From assembly GCF_022539315.1 (NCBI RefSeq), contig NC_066323.1, positions 6,115,719-6,179,718 of the forward strand: 64,000 nucleotides of DNA, written 5' to 3'. Origin of the DNA: Serinus canaria. Lineage: Eukaryota > Chordata > Aves > Passeriformes > Fringillidae. This document shows, one piece after another, positions 36,165-47,600 of this stretch. The position numbers and the translations under genes were made by a program. The notes beneath the pieces were generated by a model. The model had not been told where the DNA came from. It did not search any database and worked only from the letters and a program-made list of their open reading frames with translations. Position 1 is the first letter of the stretch, and every line of letters begins with the position of its first letter.

Positions 36165-38460
36165 TGGTACACAGATAAAAAACATGCATTGAAAAGAGCC
36201 AGATCAACCCCCAAACCAAGAAGAATCTTATCCTAGACACACCAGCCCACTTTTTCCCCTCACTGTCTCTTATGTGCAAAACCATCACAGCCCAAGCAGC
36301 ATTTGACTCCACATCAGCCCAAGTGGATCCACAACATCTGGGTGGGTTGAGGAGCTTTGCACTGGAGGCCATCCCCTCTGACAAGCTCCCTGTGGGAATG
36401 GAACCTTTCACAGAGCCACATTGCTGCTGGGGAGACAGCAGCAGCATGGCTGTGAATGCAGCACTTCTGTGCTTAAATACATTTTCCCCCAGACTGAGCA
36501 TAGGTTTAAAAAAAAAGAAAAAGAAAAAAGAAAAGAACATTGAAGAGAAAAACGACCTTATTCAAAGCTCAATGGGAAGACTCCCCCTGAATTTCAATAA
36601 GCCTCAGCAGGCCCATGAGGCTGGATTAATGTAAGAGCTGGGAGGAAGATTTCCAGGTGCTCCCCACACCCAGTCAGGTTTTCCAAGAAGAATCAGCACC
36701 AATGTGTTTTGCCCTCCAGCTCGGTAATGTGTTTACAGCCAGGCAGCCTGGCAATGCCAGGGAGAGTTTCTGTGCTGTGTAGGAAACCCTGGCCACCCAA
36801 GATATACCTGTGTATTTCTAAAGGAGTTTTATCTACCTTTGCATCCAGGGCAGAGGAGATGCTGCCCAGCTGTGCCCAGCTGCCTGAGGCAGGTGCCAGC
36901 ACAGGTTTCACCTCCCCAGCCAGGCCTGTGAAGTCTTGTTGTTGGGAGAGCCCAGACTGCAGCACCACCAGCAGCTGGGGATGGGGAGGAAGGGATCAGC
37001 ACCTCCAGGAGAGACCTGCCCTCCTTTGCAGGATGTGCCCACAAAGCTGCAGCCCCTCCTCAAGGTGGGCACTCAGCCCTTGTGCTGGGGAAAATTCCTC
37101 CCTGCCCCCTGTGTCCTCTCTGCAGAGGCTGGACCAGGAGGAGGACCCAGCTGTACATCTCTGAGCTACAGAGATTTCCTGTCTAAGCACAATATTCCCA
37201 GTCTCATGTGGCCAGACAAGTGAACACTGAAGGAAGGGCAGCAGCTAATATCTCTGAAATCTCTAACATTGTGGTTACTCTTGGTGTGGCAGGGATGGGG
37301 TTTCATCATCTCATCTGGTTTTACCCAGAAGAAAAACAGGAGCAAATCCCACCAAAATCTCATCAAGTTGTCTATCAGCAGGCAGCAAGCACAGCTGGAA
37401 AGGCAGTGACATTTGCAGGAGGTTTTATACAGCTGGGAGGGTTTTAACCACTTCTCTCAGCAAGTTATTAAAAAATGTGTATTTGAGAGGGCTGAGAGAA
37501 CACAAAAACAAACCAGGCCTAATTGTACCAACTCCCAAAGAACAAGTCAGTTAAGGTCTCTGAAGGAAGAGACTTCAGCTCTCAGAAACAGTCTGTGTGC
37601 CTGCTTCAGCTGTTGTTATTTTAATGGGGACCAGGATTTGAATTGCAGTCCAGTTCTCTGTGCTGCTTTGGAATAAGCAGAGCTGGTGCCTCACTGCGGC
37701 CGTGGGAATCTCGTTAAGGAGAGCAGGATCCCTCTCTGACTCCAGATCCATCACCCAGCTGGGAATCAGCCTGGCCATCTGAGTCAGGCTGCCACCTCAC
37801 TGAAGGCTGTCTTTGCAACCTCTCCCTGTGCCTTATCCCCCAGCTGAAATTTTTAATGAACCCCCAGAATTAGCCCATCCAAATCATTTATTTATGGGTT
37901 TATTCTGATGACCTGGTGAGACTTGAGGTTGCTGCAAATGTTCCTGTGTAATGCAAGGCACAGCCAGCCCAGACCCTGGCACTGGGTCTTAAATACCTAA
38001 AGACATTCTCAACAGCATTATTTCTGTATTATTATTTTTTTAATGCTGAACTGTGTGTTTTAGAATACACAGCTGTCTTTGTTCAGAATAAACCAAAAAT
38101 AGCAGATTTTCCTCTGCTTATCTGGGTGTTAAATTATTTACATTTCAAAACCCATAAGTAGAAACAATGACTGCATTTCCAGAGCCTGCTCCTGATGTCA
38201 AATATCCTTTTCTCTTCTGCAACCTAATTTAGACTTCCTTTTTAGAGTTGCAGTTTTGCTCCATTTTCAATTATGTTAGAGGAACCAAGATTTCAGGCCA
38301 TTATCTCATCATTCCCATGAATAGCAACACGAAATGTGCCTGTGCTGCTGGGACACCAGACCTGGCTGGGAGGACATGGCCACTGAAGTAAATCCAGAAG
38401 AAACCACGCTGCCACAGAGAGTTCTGAAAGCCCAAGGAGAAACCCCAAGGTGGGACAGGA
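36165..38460. other. unique sequence, no gene recognised
   Basis: An A-rich tract (A-runs broken by single Gs) lies at about 36508-36538 and generates Lys-rich or Phe-rich frames on either strand. The frames at 36693-37223 overlap on both strands without domains. The 37780-38300 part is AT-rich and essentially without open frames. Confidence 0.5.
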
Positions 38461-38464
38461 TGCA

Positions 38465-38750
38465 ATGTGGGGGTCGGTCTCTTCTCCTACAAAACAAGCA
38501 GTAGGAGAAGGGGAAATGTCCTCAAGGTGTGCCAGGGGATTTTTAGATGGGATACTAGGAAAGATGTCTTCATGGAAAATGTGTTCAAGCTTTGGATCAG
38601 GCTGATAAAGAAAGTGGTAGAGTCACTAACCCTGGAGAGGGTAAAAAACCACATACATGGCATTTAAGGAGATGGTAATGGACTTGTCAGGGCTGGATTA
38701 GTGGTTGGACTCAATGATCCTGGAGGTCTTTCCACCCAAGTGATTCTGTG
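38465..38750 (+). mobile_element. CR1 LINE, 5'-truncated, about 285 bp
   Basis: The frame at 38467-38667 reads 'GVGLFSYKTSSRRRGNVLK', 'VCQGIFRWDTRKDVFMENV' and 'KKVVESLTLE'. This is a degenerate version of the end of the CR1 reverse-transcriptase protein. The 3' tail follows: 'ggctggattagtggttggac', 'tcaatgatcctggaggtctt', 'tccacccaagtgattctgtg'. Only one terminal octamer (attctgtg) remains. Confidence 0.92.
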
Positions 38751-38773
38751 ACCCCAAGATTCTTCTTGGGGTC
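38750..38773. repeat. 10-bp perfect hairpin at a CR1 3' edge
   Basis: gaccccaaga (38750-38759) and tcttggggtc (38764-38773) are perfectly complementary around a four-base loop. The structure begins at the last base of the CR1 octamer. It could be a chance of the insertion site or a diverged extra tail repeat. Confidence 0.8.
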
Positions 38774-39970
38774 AGGGCTGCAGTGTTAAACCTAAAGCCT
38801 GGAGAGCAGCCCAGGTGAACAAAAGTGCTTTGATGGGGTGCAGGTTGGGACCTGAGCAAAAGATGTCTCAAATATCACAGAATTTCACCAGGTTGCTTTC
38901 TGAAGGGCTGGCTGAGCCTCAGCTTTTCCCTCCTAACCCCCAAACTCCCCTTGGCACCTCCCAGCTTCCTGATCACCCTTGCCAGGTCCTTTGCCCTGCG
39001 ACTGCCAAAACCCTTGTGCAAATGCCAGCCACCTTTGCCCTGTTCCCAGCTAAATCCCTGTGTGCAATACCACCAACACCATGACCAAAAACCACTGGGG
39101 CCTGAGTGTCAGTGTGAAACAAGGACAAACCTGGCAAAGGAACGTAGACATTAGGTCTATTTTCTGTGTCAGTTGACCAAAACTCGTTGTATTTGTTACT
39201 CTTGTAGCAGAACAGCGTCCCATTGGTGCCTACTTTTGGACACTGCATCTAACTGGAATCTCAGCATTGCCAGCTCCTGTGATTTTAATACCAATCTTCT
39301 GATATTTGGAATTTTTCATAAAGTTGTGGCTCTTGGATGCAAGTTATTAAGTGAAGCTCAGCTTTCACTGAGAAATGAGAAGAAGTTTCTAGTCTGTGTT
39401 TTTGAAAAGCTGGAAAATGTGCCTACAGGCACAGACTCCAAAAGGCAAATTAAAAGAACCAATATGTTTTATTTCTTTTAAAAACAATTGTGATTTAGGG
39501 AGAGGAATGGGGGGCTCAATTCATGATTTATAGATTCTGCACTTGGCAGCTCTCCAGTCTCAATGGTGGCTCCATGCAGATGAATCTGGGGCTTTCTGAG
39601 AGCTGCACAGTGTTTTTCACCTGGTTCCTCACATTACTTTTAAATAAATAAAATAATTTTTAAAAAAATCTCTGTAAAATGTATTCTACAGCAGGCACAA
39701 TTTAAGAACTGCAGGTGCCATTCTCTAGCCTGATTCAGATCTGACCAGGTCTGATCTCATGTGTTTAGATTCAAATGGGAGATACTGCCACGCTGCCAGC
39801 ATGCTGAGTGACACATTTAACTGGGGTTGATACTGAAGGTTTGGTGGCACTGTGCATATTTAGGAGGGCTCAGTGCTGGGATTGGCCCTTTTGAAAATCC
39901 TGCTGTGGCATTTGCATCACCTCTGCATGTTATTTCTTAACCTCGGAGAAGCACCTCCCTCCCTGCTGAG

Positions 39971-40042
39971 CTGTCTCTGGGGTGTCACCGTGTCCCGGGT
40001 GTCACTGTCTCTGGGGTGTCACTGTCTCTGGGGTGTCACGGT
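39971..40042. repeat. 17-bp tandem repeat, about 4 units
   Basis: Units of the type cactgtctctggggtgt lie at 39986, 40003 and 40020, with partial copies at both ends. The unit at 39986 is diverged (caccgtgtcccgggtgt). Confidence 0.92.
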
Positions 40043-40297
40043 GTGAGCACAAGGATGCTGCTCCGAGGTGGCCACAGCTGATGTTGCTGGGGGAGGTGAA
40101 GGGAGCAGCTCCACCTTAAACTGCAGAGAGCACCTTAAGCTTTCTCCTGGCCTCCTGCCACCGAGAATGCTCCAGGCGGAGCTTTAATCAGAAGGAAGCC
40201 TGTGCTCTGCACTGTGGGGGAAGGGGTGGCCAGAAGGACTTTTCTCCATTGATTCTTTAATTTCAAAAGTTTATTTCTTGCATGGTGCTGGGCTTTT

Positions 40298-40318
40298 TTG
40301 TTGTTGTTGTTGTTGTTG
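40298..40318. repeat. (TTG)7 microsatellite
   Basis: Seven uninterrupted TTG units follow a T-run. On the minus strand a frame reads as Asn repeats, which is an artefact. Confidence 0.95.
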
Positions 40319-42290
40319 TCGTTTTGGCTATTTTTTTTCCCCCTTGACACAGTAAACTTCAAATTGATTTTGCAATCCTGTCTCCCCCAATCCTTGCAGT
40401 CTCCCTTTCAAAGGCAACTGAGACCAGAGGTTTCACTTGCCACCCTGGCATCCCCTCATCCCCTGAGATGCTCCCTGGGAAGGGCGTTCAGCAGGGACAC
40501 TCTCAGGGGGGCAGCTCCATCCAAGGACATCCTTCCCTTCTCCCCTCCCCCCAGAGGCATATTTTGGGATCAGGGATGTGTCTGCTCCCGGGGTCCTCAG
40601 ATGGAGCCCGATGCCCTCTGCAAAGCATCGCCAACCCCCCAGCTCTGGGCTGTGCCCCCAGCCCCTGGATCTCCCCCAGCCCAGCCAAACAGAGGGTCTG
40701 TTTTTCACCAGGCATTTCCTGCTAATCAGACCATTAGTCCTTGTGCTGATTAACCAGCTAGTTCTCAATTTAATTAAAACATATGCTTTTTGGAAGAGCC
40801 AGAAGTTTCAATCATATTTTATTCCTGTCATTCCAGATCTGATTGGCACTAACCATAAGCATCAGGGAGAAATCAAAGCAGTTAACCCTTTCCCTTGCTG
40901 AGAGGGGCATCTAGCTGCTAATTGACTGTTCTCCCAGGGAAGCTGCAGATTTTTATAATGCTGCTTTGCACCAGAACCTGAAGATCTCAAGGCTTTTATC
41001 CTTTCTCGGGATTTCATTCAAATACAGAGGCTTTGCAGGTCACACCATCTTCCCAGGCTGCTGGAAAGTGGGAGACTTCAGGAGCCAAGCAGGAATTTAG
41101 GGCAGGGAAGGACATGATCGGTCACAATTACCCCGAGCTGTGGGTGTGTGAGAACAGAAATGCCCAACTGTTTGTTCTGCAGTGAGAATTGTGAGCGCTG
41201 GGCTCACCTGGGGGAGAGCCTGGCCATGGCCAGCCCCGTGCCCGCGGAGCATCGGCCCCGCATGCTCCAGGGGAATTTGGGACAGGGCTCTTTTTAAAAA
41301 AAGTAAAGCTTTGGTATCTCATTACCAACCTCAAAAATATTTGGCTATAACTTACTTTTGAGGTTTGGGCTAAGTCCAGGTTATCCATCAAGAGAAAAGT
41401 CGAAGCTAAATAAACGAGTTCAAGCTCAAACCTCTGCAGCCCCGGGCGTTCCCCTGCCACTGCCCGTGATGCCTGGGGTGCTGGGAGAGCCCTTCTAAGA
41501 AAAACTGCTGCACAAAAGGCTTTGGAAAGTATTTCCCAGAAACAGTTAATGGGTGATCTCCCCCCAAAAAAAAAAATCCCCGAGCTAATAATTTGCTCCT
41601 CTGCATGTCCCCATTAAGGCAGGCTGTGCCTACTGGGATTTATTTCTCCCCTCCCCACCTGACCGTGTTTCCCACGGCCCCTGGGGGCACAGCCTTGTGT
41701 TTTATTTCACTGCCAGCCCGGAGCAAACGGGATCTTTGTAAAACATCTTCCTCCTTGCTTTGTGATTCCTGCCAGGAGGAATCCTGCTCCCTTCCTCCCA
41801 TGCCAGGTTAACCCCCCCAGTGCAGCCCAGAATGCAGGGACACCCCTAAAGGGTGTGGGGGAACCCTCAGTCATCCCACAGCTCTGATCCTGGGCAGATT
41901 TGCTCTTTGCTTTGCACACTGCAGCTAGGGTCCCTTCCCTGGGCACCTGCCTGGCCCAGCACCATGGTGGGTGTCCAGGGATCCCGTGGGATTTAGGGAA
42001 TTGCACAGCCACTGCTTTTTGGTGCAGATATTGCTCTCATTGCTTCCTATATCCATCTTCCCAAACACATATGGTCAGATAGAAATAAACAAACACAGAT
42101 TCACCTGCTGGAGAAGAGCTGCCTGAAATCTCTTAGAGGGGATCATCTTCAGTCCCAGCAGGAATATCCATGTGGAAGTGCTGGGCAGCCCCAGCTGGCC
42201 CTGGCACTGGCACGGGCTGGAGGTGTTGGCCTTTCACCTCAGCTCTCAGCTTTCATTTTGGCCACCCCCTGAGAGCTCTAATGGACTAAG

Positions 42291-42505
42291 GATCATAAAA
42301 TCATTAATGTTGGGGTAAGACCTCTGAGATCATTGGTTCCAACCATTAACCCAGCCCCACTGCCAGGATCACCACTAATCCGTGTCCCCAAGTGCCACAT
42401 CCACACATCTGAGCCCTTCCAGGGTTGGGAACTCCACCACTTCCCTCTCAGGGTGGTGCAGCTGTGGCAGATTCTGCTTTCCATGGCCAGAATTTCCTCA
42501 CCTGT
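42291..42505 (-). mobile_element. CR1 LINE 3'-end fragment, about 215 bp
   Basis: On the plus strand it starts with 'atcataaaatcattaatgtt' and 'ggggtaagacctctgagatc', then 'attggttccaaccattaacc' and 'cagccccactgccaggatca'. It continues through 'tccagggttgggaactccac' to 'ccatggccagaatttcctc'. This is the reverse complement of the CR1 3' end and the last codons of its reverse-transcriptase frame. The octamer end is eroded (atcataaaatcat). Confidence 0.92.
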
Positions 42506-42509
42506 TTCG

Positions 42510-43985
42510 AGCACAGGAATTGCTCTTGCACTGGAGGAGTTGCACTGTGGTTGTGTGTGCAGTAGCAGAGTGAGCTCAGAGCCCCCCAGCACTGCCTCTG
42601 CCCACTCCCTGCATGGGAGCAGGGTGCTGCTGCCTGGCCCTTGGGATGATCCCCCAGACTGGTGCCTGGACACCCTCACAGCACGGGCTGCACACTCAGG
42701 AGCTGCTCGGGAGGGCCATCCATGAGGGACACCTTGTCTCTCTGTAGCACATTTTTCTGCTTGAATACTGCAGCATCAGCCAAATGAGGAGGGACTACAA
42801 ATGGTCACAAAAGCCAGGGAACCCCTAGGGCTCAGCATGCCAGGAATATCAAGCTACTGTCTGGAAAAATACAAAAAAATGCTGTTGATTCATTCCTGCA
42901 GCCCCTGACATATAAATTAGGTAACCAACATGACCCGTGACGGTTTCTCTGAGAGACTGGCTGAGACATGACAAATATGCCCTTCAACATACCAGGGCTG
43001 ATTGCTGAGAGTGCTGTGGGAATAGCTCAGAGCCTCACAGTTACATTAGAATAAACAAGATGCCACTTAAGGAAAACCACCGTGCTGTTGGAAAGCCCTC
43101 GGGTCCCATCTGCCTGGCTGCAGAGGAGCTGTGCTGGGGGCCCTTGGCATGGCAGGATATTGGTGATATTCAGGGAGTCTGCAGGGAAAATCCTTGCTCT
43201 CAGTGATAGGAAAAGGACTTTAGACTGTCTTTTTTGTTTGGAGTAGAGGGTTCTGGTTTGTGTGGGCATCTTCCCTGGTCGTCATTGTGGACAGAGGGTG
43301 TCCCTCTGGTGAATTCCCATTCTCCACAGCTGTGAGCTCCTGTGCCCAGGAGTCAAACCTCCCCAGCCCTGAAGTCATGCTGCCAGTATAGCCACTTTTG
43401 AAAGCAGCTTTCCAGGTTTCCAGGCATCCAAAAAAAAAAAAGTCATTTCATTGCCATCATGCTGGATTTATTACATGTTGACAGAGCTCAGAGTTAGGGC
43501 AGCTCCCACCCCCTGCACAAAGCTGCTGAATCACTCGTGGAAAATGCTGGGTTCAGTGCTTGCTGGGGAGGGGCTGGGTAGAAAATGCCTGTTTGAGCCA
43601 TTCCCTCTTTGTCTTAAGGCCATAAAACCTGCACATGTCCCAAAGATTGGGCCATGAAGTCCCAGTCTGAGGAGATGCTTGAGGGGTCTTACCAGTGCTT
43701 AGGTAACATTTCTATTCCTCTCTCAGCTGCCTGAGCCATTTCAATCCTTGAGCTCCACTGTGCAATCTCACCCTGAGTGGCTTTGTTTCAAAGTGACCAA
43801 ACTGCAAATCAGCCCCTCCAAATCCCCAGTCACGAGCTTTACATTAGGCAATTAAACTGAGCAATAAATATCACTTTGTTGTGAACGAGCCTCCATTTCC
43901 TTTCCTATTTTAATAACGGTAATGGTCCAACTTCTGTTTAAGAAGCAGTTTCTGGTTCTATTAGGAAATGTGCCAACCTATTCAA
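42510..43985. other. unique sequence, no gene recognised
   Basis: There is an A11 run at about 43430-43440. The frames are short (up to 80 codons) and lack domains. No repeat family was recognised. Confidence 0.5.
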
Positions 43986-43989
43986 AGAG

Positions 43990-44098
43990 ACACAAGATTT
44001 GTATGGAGAGGTAACAGCTTTTATTAAGCCAAATTATATAATTAGTAAAAAAACTGCCAAGCTTTCAGGAACACGAGCCCTTCTTCGGGTCTGGGGAG
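43990..44098 (-). repeat. ancient amniote retroposon tail (candidate)
   Basis: On the minus strand it reads 'cagacccgaagaagggctcg', 'tgttcctgaaagcttggcag', then 'ttggcttaataaaagctgtt', 'acctctcc' and 'cttgtgtctc'. I recognise this order (a 'gaagaagggctc' phrase, a 'cgaaagcttg' phrase, 'ttggtccaataaaagatatt', 'acctcaccc', 'cttgtctc') from a repeat tail shared by mammals, turtles and birds. I cannot name the family with certainty. The agreement over about 100 bases is too ordered to be chance. Confidence 0.6.
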
Positions 44099-44307
44099 AG
44101 GCAATGGCTCCTGGCAGCTGCAGAACAGCTGTGTGTCAGGATTGCTCCAGCCCAGGGCTCTTTGATCAGCACTGCTCTGCCTGGGGCCAGGTGTCTGGCA
44201 CTGACTCCCACACTTTCCTGGGCTGGGTTTAAGGGGGGCAGCTCCAGCTTGGGCAATGTTTCTCCTCAGGTTACACTGAGCATAGTTTCAGGGTTAGGTA
44301 TATTTTC

Positions 44308-44326
44308 TTTTTTTTTTTTTTTTTTT
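44308..44326. repeat. poly-T tract (T19)
   Basis: Nineteen consecutive Ts in unique DNA between two ancient repeat relics. Confidence 0.95.
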
Positions 44327-44581
44327 ATTATCCTGCAAGTTTGCATTTATCTTACAGCTTTTGGGAGGACCTCTGACCTACAGCAGCCATCTCTTACTCA
44401 GTATTGCAGCCATACAAGCAGAAAGCTCTGTTAAACACATGCTAGCCCCAAATGCCCTGCCTCAAGCTGTATGAAAAGAGCTCACAATTGGGGGTTTTTG
44501 TTAATGTAATTTTTTTAACTTCCAGTTTGAGCACACAGGATTCCTGCAATTTCTGCTGGCACAGCCTTAGCTTCATCTTTC

Positions 44582-44682
44582 AGACTGGAAGCCTCTTGGG
44601 GCAGGGACCATGGTTTTAATTATGTACAGCTCCCAGCTGAGCAAAACCATCAGTCCCCATTAAGTGAATAAATAATTACTTC
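44582..44682 (+). repeat. ancient L2/CR1-like LINE tail (candidate)
   Basis: 'agactggaagcctcttgggg' and 'cagggaccatggttttaatt' are followed by 'atgtacagctccca' and 'aagtgaataaataattact'. This matches the conserved tail pattern of old amniote LINE/SINE elements: 'gactgtaagctcnttggggcagggaccgt', then 'gtacagcncc', then 'taataaat'. It lies only about 500 bases from the element at 43990-44098. Confidence 0.55.
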
Positions 44683-44699
44683 AGTGAAACACAACTCAC

Positions 44700-47600
44700 T
44701 CCTGGCTCAAACCCATTACTGAAGTGTTCAGAGGTCGTGGTGTATTTGTAAGCATAACTTAAATAAGATATGCAGGTTGGACAGCCCATCAGCAAAATGT
44801 CAAATTACCCTCCAAATATATTTTGGTGGCAGATTCTTCAATTTATCAGTAACACACATCCATTGTTTGCCACTGCACTGTGTCCCTGGACTCCACACAG
44901 GGATGTCCCAAGAAATTCTTCAGAACTGGGGAGAAGAGCCAGATTAAGCTCCTGGTATCTCACAGGACAGGTTTGGGTCAGTGCTCCTCAGCCAAAATGA
45001 AATGTAGGATGAACCCTTCATCAGCAAGGGCTCAGGTGCCACACAAAGATGTGCAGGTTTAGCACCCAGGCTGGCCAGGTGCTGGGGAGAGGATTCCATG
45101 CCTATGTCCCATCACAGCCCCGTGAATATGCAGAGATTTTAAAAGAGAATCACCAGAAAAAGTGAATTGGGTTTTGTCTGTCACCTCCCCTTTTTATGCC
45201 AGTCACAAATTTACAGAAGAACAAGATCTAGGTGGAAAGATGATAATTGAGATGGGAAGATACTCCACAATTCTCAGGAGAAAAATACAGGTGGCAGATT
45301 GGAACACAGGATTTCCTCTTGTTTCACTTTGTGCCCTGCAGCTCCTGAAGGGTGTTTATCCAGGGGTATTTGGGATCAGACCTTGGAGCAACAGACAAAC
45401 TGCCCTACTCCCACCAGGACTTGTGCCCTATGGACCAAAGGTTTTTTCTCCTCTCTCCCAGACAGCTCTAGAGGACAATTGATACTCTGCCATGGTGTTG
45501 GATGCTCACCCCAGCAGGGTCCCAGATCATCATCTCCCAAGGTCATGGTGTCTCCTGCCATGGCTCAGCCTCCCCTTTGCTGGCAGCATCTTCCCATCAG
45601 GTACAAGAGCTGCCAGCCCCATTCTCCAACCACTGGAGGATAAATAAATAAAATATTCCCTATTTTATATTGCTCTGAAGCATTTGAGCAGCTGTGGCAG
45701 GTCACCTTCAACTGAAGCCTCCATGCCCAGCCCCACTGGACCTCGCTCCAGGAGTTTTTGGGCTGCTCTGCCATCCTAATCACACTTTCAGGGTTTTATC
45801 ACCTGGGTTTCCCCAGGAGTGGCTGCTGCCTTTGTGAGCTGCTGGGAGTGCTCAGGCCCTGCTGATCAAACAGAGCAGTCCCCAGTTGTCCTCAGGCACT
45901 GCTGGCCACCCCTTGTTCCCCACGTGCCCCATCACTGGGGCAGCTCCTCAGCTCCTGTGTCACCCTGGCGCTCACCAGACTGCTGACACCAAGCTTTACA
46001 GACAGGTGTCACCTCATGGGTATTTTATCCAGGAGGTGATGTGGAATATCCACTTCATACCCTCCAGAGCCACGTGCTGTGTGTTAGGCACAGGATTGTT
46101 CAAAGGAAAAGGATAAAAATCACAAATGTTTGAACACACAGCAGGCAGACACCAGAGAAGCATTGGACCCACACAGTTAGGAATCTTTTTGGGTAAAAGG
46201 GCTGAGATTATTGCAGGAAGTCAGAGAACAATGCTTGACTATTTAAGGACAACTGGTGTTTCCTTTCTGAACATCAGCACTATTTATTTGTTTTGGGGTC
46301 CAGCCAGATCCCATTTGATGTCTGCTCTCCAGTTAAGGTGGAAAAGTATTTGCAAGGGCTTGCTCAATGTTACCAAAACAGAACCGGCCTATATCTCTGT
46401 TCATGTTCAATGGCACCTTGGAAACCACCTGTGATTGCCACAAGATGTTATGGATACCAGAAATACAAATTAATTCAAAAAGCTGTAGAATTCTTGAAAA
46501 ATGGTTCAGTGAGGTTGATTAAAATTAAACATCACAGGTCACCAGCAGTTGGGAAGATGCTGCCTGACCACTTTTACATTGTCCTAATGCTCTTTCCAAG
46601 CCACCCAGCACAGGAGGTGCTGGATATTGAGAAAGAGAGGATATAAATGAGCTTCTGCAATGACCCAGCGTGATACCTTGCCTGTGCAAGAGGTGCATTT
46701 TCCAGCCCCACCTTTTCCTGAGCAGGGCTGCAAAGAGCTTCCCTGCCAGCCCCACCACTCATTTCTGATTTTCTCTATCACAATGTCAGATTTCAAAGCA
46801 ACATCCAGAGTTAATGCCACACTGGTTTCAAAGGTTTTACTACCAATATAGCCTAAAAGGAATATTTAGGTCTTAATCAGCTGACAGCTTGAGGAAGAGA
46901 ATGTGGACCTGTTCTGCTTCCAAACCTGATGTCTTTCAGTCTGTGAGAGTTGAGCTGCATCTCTGCTGTGGAAGATTTCAACTGACCTCTAATTCTTCCT
47001 CTCCATCTTGTAGCTGTCTGTATTAACCAGCACCACAACTGAAAGGTCCTTGCAGAGCTTTCTAGAGCCTGCTTTTGAGGATGACACCTTTTCAGGTGGG
47101 AAGCGTGGCATAGGATGACATGAAATAGGAATGGTGCCTCTTAAAGCCTGCTGAAAGCTGTTGCTTTCCAAGTCCCTTATCTGACCATGGAGGAATTTTC
47201 CATCCAGTCTTCACATCCTACTGAGCAGGAGGGCTCTTCCCTGCTCCTCAGTGAGGCAGAGGACACTGGGCTACAGACACTGTGTTATCTAAACTAGGGT
47301 GAGAACCCTGCTTTCCATAGCCAGCACTGACATGTCTCCAAAGAAAAGGACAATAAATTAATGGAAATAAAACCCCCCCAGCTGTCAGATCCCTATGGTT
47401 TCCTCACATGCTGGCATCACCACTGCCTTGGGGGATAATTAGCACAGCCAGCCAAGCACTTGAATTTCCACACTCTGCTGTGGTCAGGGCACTAGATGGG
47501 AAGGGGAATCTCATTCCTGTGTTCACAAGTTAAGTCTGCTCCTCCTGTATTTTTGAATAATTCTGTGAATCTCCTCTGACTAAGGAATGAGGAATAATTT

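Larger units (their letters stand above)
38780..42285. other. unique sequence, no gene recognised
   Basis: It holds only small tandem repeats, listed separately, and a modest CpG cluster at about 41190-41262 (six CpGs by eye). Frames of up to 151 codons near 40298-40768 overlap on both strands and have no domains. The high Pro/Ser content follows from C-rich composition. Confidence 0.5.

Noticed and set aside
45290..45330. MIR 3'-like phrase 'gtggcagattggaacacagg'
   Set aside because: The upstream MIR core is not present, so the resemblance is too short to support.
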